64,000 nucleotides of DNA from Pseudomonas botevensis (lineage in GTDB: Bacteria > Pseudomonadota > Gammaproteobacteria > Pseudomonadales > Pseudomonadaceae), in the NCBI RefSeq assembly GCF_019145475.1, contig NZ_JAHTKI010000021.1, positions 1-64,000 on the forward strand, read 5' to 3'. Shown here one piece after another: positions 26,371-34,065 of this stretch. The stretch's first letter is position 1, and every line of letters starts with the position of its first letter. Both the position numbers and the translations under genes were made by a program. A model generated the notes under the pieces. That model worked only from the letters and a program-made list of their open reading frames with translations, was not told where the DNA came from and ran no database searches.

Positions 26371-26792
26371 TGTGAAGAGGTGACAGATCTGCACATGTCT
26401 GATCTGTCACCCTTACGGGTTATTACTTTCTTGGCTTGCCTGAATCACTTCGCTTGTCGAACTTGGCCATCATGATTTCTAGAGCGAGACTGCACACCAC
26501 CACCTTGCTTCGGTGCAGTAGATATTGGATTTAAAGGGTCTTCTATCTGTCACCTTTCTTCCTTACATAGATTGAAGGGGTTATAAGAAAGCACAGCATC
26601 GAATCAATAATACTCGGCAACTTAAGCCTCACCGAACTGCTGGTCGCCAATGGTTTTCTAAAAACATCAAATCTATATCGACAATTTCATCGCTATTCTC
26701 ATCCCCTTATTCCTGAAAGAAAGGGATGTCTAACAGATGGCGTGCACAGGTGGTTGTTAGCAACGAGCAGTTACTGCTATCCCTGAACTGAG
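26371..26792. other. Gene-free AT-rich gap with repeats and possible gene debris
   Basis: It opens with a perfect 11-base inverted repeat (GGTGACAGATC / GATCTGTCACC at 26379-26389 and 26401-26411). The ATCTGTCACC part recurs directly at 26545-26554, bracketing about 140 bases. A 72-codon frame without an ATG runs from 26571 to 26789. Taken together it looks like the remains of an inserted element, but no transposase sequence can be proven. Confidence 0.45.
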
Positions 26793-27080
26793 TCACTCCT
26801 GTATCTCGAACCCACGCTGCTCAATCACCCGAAAAACATCCCTCACATCCTGCACCAGGATCCTGGCGATGTTGGTAACGGTGTTGATGTCGTGTTCGGC
26901 GTAGTCGGGCAGGCTGGTGCAGGCCATGAGGTCGAGGTATTTGAGGACGGCGTTGAGGCGTTCGGCTGCGCAGGCGTGGAGGTCGCGGAGTGGGGAGTCG
27001 GCGTCGACCAAGAGGACGGGGTGGTCGGTGGCGGGGTGGGACATGTGCGTGTAGCGGTAGAGCGGTGGCTTGTTGTTCAT
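26793..27080 (-). CDS. Hypothetical small protein, pseudomonad DUF6124-like layout
   Basis: This 95-residue soluble protein has the block PLRDLHACAAERLNAVLKYLDLMACTSLPDYAEHDIN (cited in part: LHACAAERLNAVLKYLDLMA) followed by a helical end ILVQDVRDVFRVIEQRGFE. Small proteins with this layout are common in Pseudomonas and have no known role; the DUF6124 link is recollection and not certain. The gene is preceded by a GC-rich leader with inverted repeats. Confidence 0.6.
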   Translation of the reverse strand: MNNKPPLYRYTHMSHPATDHPVLLVDADSPLRDLHACAAERLNAVLKYLDLMACTSLPDYAEHDINTVTNIARILVQDVRDVFRVIEQRGFEIQE

Positions 27081-27089
27081 GGATGGATC

Positions 27090-27300
27090 CTAGCTCGGGA
27101 AATATTCGCCACCCGCTCGCTGCGAAATGAGTTGGGTGGCAGTTATGCGCGGGTTCGCAGACCGAGGAGCTAAGACCCGGCAGACCCGGAGGTCTCCCAC
27201 GCACAACCGCCATGAAAATGAAGCACAGGCGTATTGCCGGGCCGTATTTTGCCGGGTGTGGACTTAACTCGCTAGGGCTGCGAAACCCTATCGCCGATTG
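27090..27300 (-). promoter_or_regulatory. Possible structured leader upstream of the small gene at 26793
   Basis: On the minus strand this stretch includes GGTTGTGCGTGGGAGACC, CCGGGTCTGCCGGGTC and related short inverted repeats that could fold before the start codon at 27080. I recall similar leaders before small pseudomonad genes of this kind, but no named RNA family can be assigned. The remaining part of the 587-base gap (27300-27667) shows no gene. Confidence 0.35.
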
Positions 27301-27667
27301 ATGTCAGCGACAGCCTCACTCTAGGCACCGATTCCAGCAGCCGCAACCGAGGTGTAGCACGTCCAATCCGCCACTCTGTCGCTCTGGCTCAATCTCTTCC
27401 TACGAGCCAGCCTCAGTAAAAACGGGCACTTCGGCCTGTTTGAAGAATCGGGCTAACCGGTTTTGGGTCTGCTTCGCAGCCCAGCGGGAACAGGCTCCCT
27501 CGTGACAAAGGGTGTTTTCCTACGAAGCTTTCAGATCTCTAAATTCGGCGCGCATTTCCGTCCCGGAACTTTTCTCAAAAGCGATGTCAATTTGATAGCG
27601 TGTCGCGACGCTCATTCATCGACTCAAGCAGTGCCGGGCTGTTCCCGGTAAACCAGGGAAGTGTGAG

Positions 27668-28093
27668 ATGAAACTGATTCTTGCGATGTTGTTGATGTTC
27701 AGCGGTTATGCCTTTGCCAGTTGCGGCAACATTGATGACCACGACCAGCGTACTTACTGCAACGCGATGGCAGGCAATGGCAGTTGCGGGAACATCGACG
27801 ATCACGATTTGCGCACACGCTGTAACGCGGAGTTGGGTAATGGGTCCTGCGGCAACATTGCCGACCATGACCAGCGCACCTACTGCAACGCCAAGCAGGG
27901 TAACGGTAGCTGCGGGAATATCGACAATCACGATCTACGCACGCGTTGCAACGCGGAAACGGGTGGCGGCTCCTGCGGCAATATCGATAACAGCGACGAA
28001 CGTGCCTTTTGCAACGCAACCACGGGGAACGGCAGTTGCGGGAATATCAGTAATCATGACTTGCGCACCCGCTGTGAAGCCATCAAGCGCTGA
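27668..28093 (+). CDS. Secreted protein of six tandem 21-residue cysteine repeats
   Basis: This 141-residue protein has a signal peptide of 17 residues (MKLILAMLLMFSGYAFA). The whole mature part is six units of the form SCGNI-DDHD-RT-CNA--GNG, 21 residues each with the last cut to 19. Each unit has two Cys twelve positions apart. Units alternate: 1 and 3 carry DQRTYC (5 has DERAFC) and 2, 4 and 6 carry DLRTRC, giving a 42-residue higher-order period. The Cys could form disulfides in the periplasm and the Asp/Asn-rich loops could bind metal; both are inference. I cannot name a family. Confidence 0.85.
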   Translation: MKLILAMLLMFSGYAFASCGNIDDHDQRTYCNAMAGNGSCGNIDDHDLRTRCNAELGNGSCGNIADHDQRTYCNAKQGNGSCGNIDNHDLRTRCNAETGGGSCGNIDNSDERAFCNATTGNGSCGNISNHDLRTRCEAIKR

Positions 28094-28146
28094 TATCTGA
28101 TTGGTCGGACGCGCGATCCGATAAGACCACAACGTTGGCACAAAAT

Positions 28147-28172
28147 AGGGACACCAACCGGTGTCCCTTTTT
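28147..28172. terminator. Bidirectional terminator
   Basis: A perfect 9-base stem AGGGACACC/GGTGTCCCT with a 4-base loop is followed by TTTTT; on the other strand an A-rich flank gives TATTTT. It sits between the convergent repeat-protein gene and the minus-strand gene at 28192. Confidence 0.88.
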
Positions 28173-28191
28173 CATGTCCGCGACAAACCCG

Positions 28192-28623
28192 CTACTTCGC
28201 CTTCCAATGCCCACCGCCATTCTCACAATCCACCTTCGCCTGCGCCAAATGCTCTGCATCGTAGTAATACGTGGTCACTTGCGCGTTATCGGGAATGTTC
28301 AGCGACTTGGCGTTCTTGTCCTTGCTGGTTGAATGCGGATTGGCCAGGGATTCCTGGGTGAGGGTGGCGATGCACGACGCCTGATAGTGATCGGCGCAAT
28401 GCTCGACCTTTTTCTTGGTGCTGTTGAGCATGTCCTTGCTCTCGTTGCTGCACGACCAGTCGATCGAGTTGACCGGCATGCCTTCGTATTCGTAGCAGCT
28501 ATGGGTCTCCACGGCCGGCACGGCGGGGCTGGAGGAGCGGGTCAGGACGTCGCAGCCTTCGGCCATGACGCAGGTGGGGATGACGCTGAAGGTGGCGATC
28601 AGAAGCAGAAATCGAATGTTCAT
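28192..28623 (-). CDS. Hypothetical exported protein
   Basis: This 143-residue protein has a signal peptide ending at VMAEG. The mature part carries six Cys (for example THSCYEYEGMP, DWSCSNES, EHCADHYQASC and KVDCENGGGHW), consistent with a disulfide-bonded periplasmic or secreted protein. A GAGAGGAAA site precedes the ATG. No family was recognised. Confidence 0.7.
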   Translation of the reverse strand: MNIRFLLLIATFSVIPTCVMAEGCDVLTRSSSPAVPAVETHSCYEYEGMPVNSIDWSCSNESKDMLNSTKKKVEHCADHYQASCIATLTQESLANPHSTSKDKNAKSLNIPDNAQVTTYYYDAEHLAQAKVDCENGGGHWKAK

Positions 28624-28789
28624 CGGGGTTTCCTCTCCCAGGGCCGCGCTCTGATCGAAGATTTGCGCGCTTATTGTTTTCGAGGCGGCAGGGTGAGGGG
28701 AGGTTCCATCAGGTTTTTCGTTTGCACCGGTCGACTGGTCTGCGAAACAATCAGACACATCTAGCGCCCCCAAGGATTGGAACATTGCC

Positions 28790-29179
28790 ATGATCGAAAT
28801 CGGCAGCCGCAACAACGTGCCCACCTCGCAGCATCCTTTCCACGACATCTATCTGTTCCATATCGATCCGTCGAGGCCCGACACGCCGTTCTGTTTCGAG
28901 CAGTCGATGGGCGGCGGGCATATGGAGCATGGCGGCGCGCGGTTTCTCGCGCTGGATGAACTGGACGGCTGGCCCGGCGACTGGCGTGAGCATCTGAAGA
29001 AAGCCGATTGCGTCTGGGTAGCGGAGTTGATCGACGCGCATCCGGGGGCGGATCAGGCGACGCTGGTGGCGTTGATTCTCCAGCGCCACGTCGAGCAAAA
29101 ACAACCGGTCGGGCGTCTGCAGGCGATTGGCGGCTGGCTCAAACGCAATATCCATGTCGGCGGCCGGTATGGCGTCTAA
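28790..29179 (+). CDS. Hypothetical protein upstream of the HD hydrolase gene
   Basis: This 129-residue soluble protein has recognisable segments DIYLFHIDPSRPDTPFCFEQ, GGGHMEHGGARFLALDE and KLNIHVGG-like ending KRNIHVGGRYGV. No domain was identified. Its stop lies 16 bases before the HD-domain gene, so the two are probably one transcript. Confidence 0.65.
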   Translation: MIEIGSRNNVPTSQHPFHDIYLFHIDPSRPDTPFCFEQSMGGGHMEHGGARFLALDELDGWPGDWREHLKKADCVWVAELIDAHPGADQATLVALILQRHVEQKQPVGRLQAIGGWLKRNIHVGGRYGV

Positions 29180-29195
29180 CCCGGAGGTTTCACTC

Positions 29196-29618
29196 ATGAC
29201 TCAGACCCTTGAACGCGCCATTGCCATCGCCGCCACGGCTCACACCGGGCAGGTCGACAAGGGCGGTGCGCCGTACATTCTGCATCCGCTGAAGGTGATG
29301 CTGCGCATGACCACGCTGGAGGAACGCATCGTCGCGGTGTTGCACGATGTGGTCGAGGACTGCGGCATCAGCCTTGATGACCTGCGCCGGGAAGGGTTCA
29401 GCGAAGAGGTTTTATCTGCCATCGAATCGGTGACCAAAGTGCCGGGCGAGTCCTACGAGGATTTCGTCGACCGCGCGGCGCAAAACCCGATCGGGCGGGT
29501 GGTGAAACTGGCGGATCTGGAAGAGAACAGCGACCTCTCGCGGATCGCCTCGCCGGGCTGGGAGGATCTGGAGCGGGTCGAGAAGTATCGACGGGCGATC
29601 GGGCGGTTGCGTTCGTAG
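29196..29618 (+). CDS. HD-domain phosphohydrolase, SpoT/MESH1-like
   Basis: This 140-residue single-domain protein has an ideal GGAGG site. It carries the motifs of the (p)ppGpp hydrolase domain: AHTGQVDKGGAPYILHPLKV, the HD pair in AVLHDVVEDCG (His50-Asp51) and VVKLADLEEN (Asp107). No synthetase, TGS or ACT domain is present. It could remove pyrophosphate from an alarmone or another nucleotide; the substrate is inferred from the family only. Confidence 0.82.
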   Translation: MTQTLERAIAIAATAHTGQVDKGGAPYILHPLKVMLRMTTLEERIVAVLHDVVEDCGISLDDLRREGFSEEVLSAIESVTKVPGESYEDFVDRAAQNPIGRVVKLADLEENSDLSRIASPGWEDLERVEKYRRAIGRLRS

Positions 29619-29653
29619 CCGATGGCAATCAAGGGAATGAAGAGGAACCACGG

Positions 29654-30301
29654 ATGGAGTTCGCAACAATTGTTCAATTACTGACGGTCATGGGCATCGT
29701 CGCAGCAGCGACGAAAGTCATCCGTGAGTTGTTGTTCATGGGCAAAAGTCGTCTGACCGAGGAATATCGGGTCGCCAGAGACGTACTCAAGGACATGGAG
29801 CAAAACCCAAACCAGCACCCTTTGGTCGTCGAGCGTGGTTACTTCGCTATTGCGGGGACTTCGGCGATCAACCCGGCAGATGTTGCGTATCTGATTTCCC
29901 TCGTTGACCCCGCCAAAAGCCTGAAGGCTTACGTGCTTTCACGACAGTACGTCGAGCTGGATGCGCGACGGCACAGAATTGATTTTCGGCCGAAGTACAA
30001 AAGCAGTTTTTCCAGAATCTGGCGTAAAACCTGGTACGGCACGATGTATGTCGTGTGGTGGTTAATCGCAATGGCACCCCTGCTTTTGATCCAGCCACTG
30101 AGCCTTGAGCCCAAGTTCGCTCTCTGGATGGGCATCACGCTTCCGGTCGCGGGTTTCTTTGGCGTCAGTTCGTTGATCGATTGCCTGAAAATTTCCAGGA
30201 GCGAGAAATTGGTCAAGTCTCAAGAGCAGCACACACCAAGAATTCTGGTCTCGCGAGAATCGAAGAAGTCGACGATCACCCCCGCTAAAAATCCATCCTG
30301 A
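29654..30301 (+). CDS. Hypothetical membrane protein
   Basis: This 215-residue protein has an N-terminal hydrophobic segment (TIVQLLTVMGIVAAATKVI) and two more near residues 128-180 (VVWWLIAMAPLLLIQPL and LWMGITLPVAGFFGVSSLI). Between them is a soluble region of about 100 residues; the tail is basic. No family was recognised. GC content is somewhat lower than in neighbours. A GAGGAA site precedes the ATG. Confidence 0.6.
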   Translation: MEFATIVQLLTVMGIVAAATKVIRELLFMGKSRLTEEYRVARDVLKDMEQNPNQHPLVVERGYFAIAGTSAINPADVAYLISLVDPAKSLKAYVLSRQYVELDARRHRIDFRPKYKSSFSRIWRKTWYGTMYVVWWLIAMAPLLLIQPLSLEPKFALWMGITLPVAGFFGVSSLIDCLKISRSEKLVKSQEQHTPRILVSRESKKSTITPAKNPS

Positions 30302-30351
30302 ATCCTCGGTTCAGACGACATCAACCGTACTTTCACGTCGATGGAGTATTG

Positions 30352-31371
30352 ATGAAATCCATTCTGTGTCTACTGATCGCCGCCGCATTGGGCGCGGCGC
30401 TGCAAGCCAGCGGCGTGCCCCATGGGCTGCTGCTCGGCTCGATCCTCGCCACTTCGCTGATCGTCAGCCAAACCGGTTTCGCGCCGACGACGCCCTATGG
30501 TCTGGGTTATATCCAGGTCACCCTGGGCATCGCCACCGGGTTGATGTTCGAGGCATGGGACAGCGCGACGGCGGCGACGATGTTGCCCAGCCTCGGCGTG
30601 TTGTTGCTGTGCCTGATGGCGCAGATCGCCCTGGCCGGTTGGTGGCTGACGCGCGGCGCCGGCTGGAATCGTACGGATGCGTTGCTGGCGGTGTATCCGG
30701 GGGCGTTGGCGGCGGTGTTTGATTTGCTTGAGTCGCATCAGGCGTCGAGCAAGGTGATCATCGTGCATCTGATGCGGCTGCTGTTGATCACCGTGCTGGT
30801 GAGTCTGTGCATACCCGGTCAGGTGTCGGATGCCGTGGTCGATAGCGCCCCGTTGAGTACCGGCATGGCGCTGACGGCGTTGTCGGTGATTTTCCTGAGT
30901 GTGCTGCTGGGGCGATTGTTGCTGGTGGTGGGCGTGCCGGCGCCGTTCATGCTGACGGCGATCATCATCACGGCGGTGTTTGTGAAGGCGGGCTGGCTGC
31001 ACGGGTTTCATATGCCGGACTGGAGTCTGAATCTGGCGGCGTTGATTCTCGGCGCTCGGATTGGCTCGCGGTTTCAGGGGATTGGCCTTGGCGAACTGGC
31101 GCGCCATGGGCGGACGGCGTTGATGTCGGTGGGGTTGATGCTGGTGGTTGCGGCGGCGTTCGCCGGCGTGGCGGGGCGGTGGTTGGGCAGCGATTCGCTG
31201 ACACTGTGGCTGGCGTACATGCCGGGGGCGATCGAGACGATTGCCATTGTGGCGTTTGGTGGCGGGCTGAATGTGGTGTTTATTCTGACTCATCATTTGA
31301 GCCGGATGGTGCTGCTGCATTTTGCGCCGGCGTTGGTGGTACAGGTTCGGCGGGGGCGGGAAGGGGTTTGA
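30352..31371 (+). CDS. AbrB-family membrane protein (duplicated AbrB domain)
   Basis: This 339-residue, very hydrophobic protein has about ten membrane segments and two similar halves. The patterns VPHGLLLGSILATSLIV and PAPFMLTAIIITAVFV, with YPGALAAVFDLL and YMPGAIETIAIVAFGGGLNVVFILTHHLSR, match the TIGR03082/AbrB membrane family often mislabelled as a monooxygenase. The transport substrate is unknown. ATG at 30352 follows a GGAG site. Confidence 0.85.
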   Translation: MKSILCLLIAAALGAALQASGVPHGLLLGSILATSLIVSQTGFAPTTPYGLGYIQVTLGIATGLMFEAWDSATAATMLPSLGVLLLCLMAQIALAGWWLTRGAGWNRTDALLAVYPGALAAVFDLLESHQASSKVIIVHLMRLLLITVLVSLCIPGQVSDAVVDSAPLSTGMALTALSVIFLSVLLGRLLLVVGVPAPFMLTAIIITAVFVKAGWLHGFHMPDWSLNLAALILGARIGSRFQGIGLGELARHGRTALMSVGLMLVVAAAFAGVAGRWLGSDSLTLWLAYMPGAIETIAIVAFGGGLNVVFILTHHLSRMVLLHFAPALVVQVRRGREGV

Positions 31372-31479
31372 GCGTTTCAGTGACCTCGATTCCCTTGAGG
31401 GGCTTTTCGCTCTGAAACCTGAACTACACTCCCTGATTACCCCGCACCACAGGCAACCCCACGCCCGCCGGAGGTAATC

Positions 31480-31929
31480 ATGAACCGCATCTCGTCCATC
31501 TCGCTTTTCATCGCCGCCGCGCTCTGCGCCAGCGAGGCCCGCGCCGAGTCTGTCGTCCCGCTCAAGGGCCAATCACCGCAACAAACCCAGATCGACATCA
31601 ACGACTGCCACTCGGTCGCGTCCAGTTCCACCAGCTCGACACCCCAGGCCGGCGGACGGCTGAAAGGCGCGGCAGTCGGCGCGGCGGCGGGAGCAACGGC
31701 CGCCCAGGTTCGAGGCCGTCAACACGACGAGTTTTACGAAGCCGTCGACGATGACCGCAAACAGGACTACCGGCAAAACCAGGCCAAACAAACCGCCGCC
31801 GCCGGAGCGGTGGTCGGTGGCTCGCGGCAGCGTCAGGATCGGCGCGAGCAGCGCAGGACGGACGCTTCAGCCAGTTCCAGCGCCTACACCGGTTGCCTGC
31901 AAGGTCGCGGTTATCAGGTCACGCCCTGA
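31480..31929 (+). CDS. Exported glycine-zipper protein
   Basis: This 149-residue protein has a signal peptide ending near SEARA. It has two Gly/Ala-rich zipper-like segments (RLKGAAVGAAAGATAAQVRG and AAAGAVVGGS) and two Cys (NDCHSVAS and TGCLQGRGY). The family is typically lodged in the cell envelope with no defined reaction. A GGAGG site precedes the ATG. Its last 16 bases overlap the convergent DUF2955 gene. Confidence 0.7.
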   Translation: MNRISSISLFIAAALCASEARAESVVPLKGQSPQQTQIDINDCHSVASSSTSSTPQAGGRLKGAAVGAAAGATAAQVRGRQHDEFYEAVDDDRKQDYRQNQAKQTAAAGAVVGGSRQRQDRREQRRTDASASSSAYTGCLQGRGYQVTP

Positions 31930-32939
31930 GCGGTGGGGCGATGGTTTTCCAGCAGGTGCATCATCAGCCCGCTGTAGAGCGTCACGAGGATGAACAAGCC
32001 CATGCGCACGGCGAACGCGGTGTACACGTCCTTGCCCGCCGCGCTGTCCTCGACCGATTGGCCGAGCAGGATAATCATCGTCACCAAGGTGTTGAGCCAG
32101 AAACCGGGGGTGAGCTGCGTGGCGTGCAGGCGATAGAGTTTGCGCGCCAGCGCCAGGCTGAACAGCAGCATCCACAGGGCGAACATCCACAGATGCACGA
32201 ACAGGCTCAGCGCGCACCAGAACAGCACCGCCAGCAACCCGCCGAGCAGGGTTGAACCGAGCAATTCTCGGCCCGCGTGGTAGGTGCGGGTGGTGGTGCT
32301 TTGCTGGCCGAGGCTGACGGCCTTGAGGATGATCGGCAGATAACTGGCCGGATCGATCAGCACCAATACGAAGGTGGGCAAAACGATCAGCGTCGCGCGC
32401 AACGCCACGCGCGGCACGTCTTCGGCGGGCATGGCGGGCGGCGGTGGCGGGGCGGGGCTGTTGGCCGGCTCCGGGAAAAACGCGTGGCTGACGGCGACCA
32501 TGATGACCGCCAGCAGCAGGCCTTTGAGCAGCGCGCCGATCACCGCCATGGCCAGGTCGAACAAGGCGAAACCGGCGGCGGAGATCAGGGTCATGCCGAT
32601 CACCATGAAGGTCATGATCAGCACGTTGCCGCCGCGCAATCCATAACGGAAAACCACAAACAGACCGATGCCGATCAACAGCACGCCGCACACCGGGTAA
32701 TAACGCAGCAGCGGCACCAGCAACAGGCCGAAACTGGTGGTGAACGCGGCAGCCAGCGTGAGCGCCACGGCGGCTTTCAACGGCAACGGCCGGGGCACGC
32801 TGGCGAGCAGCAACACCGCCAGTACCGGCGACAGAAACGCCAGCGGCAACCCGAGCGCGTAGCTCGCAGCGGTACACAACGCGGTGCCAAACGCCAGGCG
32901 CAAGGCGCGTTGCGCCGGGACGCTGCGCTCAGTAGGCAT
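31914..32939 (-). CDS. DUF2955 inner-membrane protein of an efflux system (FUSC-like)
   Basis: This 341-residue protein has about ten membrane segments in two blocks around a Pro-rich cytoplasmic linker (PAPPPPPAMPAEDVP). The layout resembles DUF2955/FUSC proteins such as AaeB-type aromatic acid exporters. Its start overlaps the end of the HlyD gene by 11 bases, and an outer-membrane factor gene precedes that, making a three-part exporter. Substrate is unknown; aromatic acids are a guess from the family. Confidence 0.85.
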   Translation of the reverse strand: MPTERSVPAQRALRLAFGTALCTAASYALGLPLAFLSPVLAVLLLASVPRPLPLKAAVALTLAAAFTTSFGLLLVPLLRYYPVCGVLLIGIGLFVVFRYGLRGGNVLIMTFMVIGMTLISAAGFALFDLAMAVIGALLKGLLLAVIMVAVSHAFFPEPANSPAPPPPPAMPAEDVPRVALRATLIVLPTFVLVLIDPASYLPIILKAVSLGQQSTTTRTYHAGRELLGSTLLGGLLAVLFWCALSLFVHLWMFALWMLLFSLALARKLYRLHATQLTPGFWLNTLVTMIILLGQSVEDSAAGKDVYTAFAVRMGLFILVTLYSGLMMHLLENHRPTAQGVT

Positions 32940-34065
32940 ACGACAACCAGCTCATCAGCCAGACAAACATTCGCCCCAATGGATTGAGCCAATTGCCCTC
33001 GCTGGGAAACGCCATGACTTCCGCCTGCCCGCCAGCGCGAATCGCCCGGCTGTCGAACAGGCGCTTTTTCGCCTCGTCACTGAATTCGATAATCACCGGA
33101 AAACGCTGGGCCGGACGCAGCCAGTCGCGGCTGTTCTGAATGGTCGGCAGGGTGCCGGGTTGAGTCGACTGACCGACGCTGACGCCATAACCGATGCTGC
33201 GTACCCGGCCATCCAGCACTTCACCGGGCAGCGAGTCGAGGATGATCGACACCGGTGTGCCGACCTGAATCCGACCCAGATTGTTTTCAGTCAGGTCAGC
33301 GCTGACCCACACGTCGTGGATCGCGATCAGGGTCATCACCGGGCTGCCGACGGCGGCAAACTGGCCGGCGTCGGTGCGCAGGTCGGTGATCAGCCCCGCC
33401 GAGCGCGCGCCGATGCGGGTGTTGGCCAGATCGAGTTCGGCTTTCGCCAGTGTCGCGGCGGCGCTGCGCAATTTGGCGTTGGTGTCGGCATCGCCACCGC
33501 CTTCGGTTTCCTGGGCACGCACGACTTCGGCGCGGGCGGCGGCGACCTGACTGACGGCGGCCTCGCGATTGGCACGGGACACCTCCAGCAGGCGCACCGA
33601 CACCGTACCCGGATCCTGTTTGTACAGCCCTTCGAGCCGCTGATTGTCCTGGCGTGCCTTCAGTTCATTGGCCTGCGCGGCCCGCAACGAGGCCTCGGCG
33701 GAGGCGATGCCGGCGGTGTTGGCGCCGACCGAACGACGGGTCGCTTCCAGATCGGCCCTGGCCCGGTCGACGGCGATTTGCAGCGGCTGCGGATCGAGCT
33801 CGAAGAGGATGTCGCCCGCCTTCACATCCTGGTTGTTGCGCACATTGACCTTGATCACCCGACCGGCGACTTCCGACGCTACCGGAATCACGAACGCGCC
33901 GACCCGCGCCTGTTGCGTATACGGCGTGAAACGGTCGGCGAGCAGATACCAGGCCAGACTCAGCAGGATCACCAGCAGCACCAGGCGAATGCCTTTTTTG
34001 GCCGGATCTGCAGCAGGCGCGGGGGCCGGCGCTGGGGCGGGAGCGGGAGGCGCGGCGTCAGTCAT
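32929..34065 (-). CDS. HlyD-family membrane fusion protein
   Basis: This 378-residue protein has a short Pro/Ala-rich cytoplasmic start and one membrane segment (GIRLVLLVILLSLAWYLLA). It then shows the barrel-sandwich motif of EmrA/AaeA-type periplasmic adaptors (GRVIKVNVRNNQDVKAGDIL) and a long coiled-coil hairpin. It bridges the DUF2955 protein and the outer-membrane channel. It overlaps both neighbours, so the three are translationally coupled. Confidence 0.92.
   Translation of the reverse strand: MTDAAPPAPAPAPAPAPAADPAKKGIRLVLLVILLSLAWYLLADRFTPYTQQARVGAFVIPVASEVAGRVIKVNVRNNQDVKAGDILFELDPQPLQIAVDRARADLEATRRSVGANTAGIASAEASLRAAQANELKARQDNQRLEGLYKQDPGTVSVRLLEVSRANREAAVSQVAAARAEVVRAQETEGGGDADTNAKLRSAAATLAKAELDLANTRIGARSAGLITDLRTDAGQFAAVGSPVMTLIAIHDVWVSADLTENNLGRIQVGTPVSIILDSLPGEVLDGRVRSIGYGVSVGQSTQPGTLPTIQNSRDWLRPAQRFPVIIEFSDEAKKRLFDSRAIRAGGQAEVMAFPSEGNWLNPLGRMFVWLMSWLSYAY

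Noticed and set aside
27705..28075. Regular repeats suggesting a CRISPR array
   Set aside because: The 63-base units are contiguous and code for a cysteine-repeat protein with a signal peptide; there are no spacers.
25442..28100. Prophage or integrative element
   Set aside because: Composition is atypical in part, but no integrase, attachment-site duplication, tRNA or phage gene is visible.
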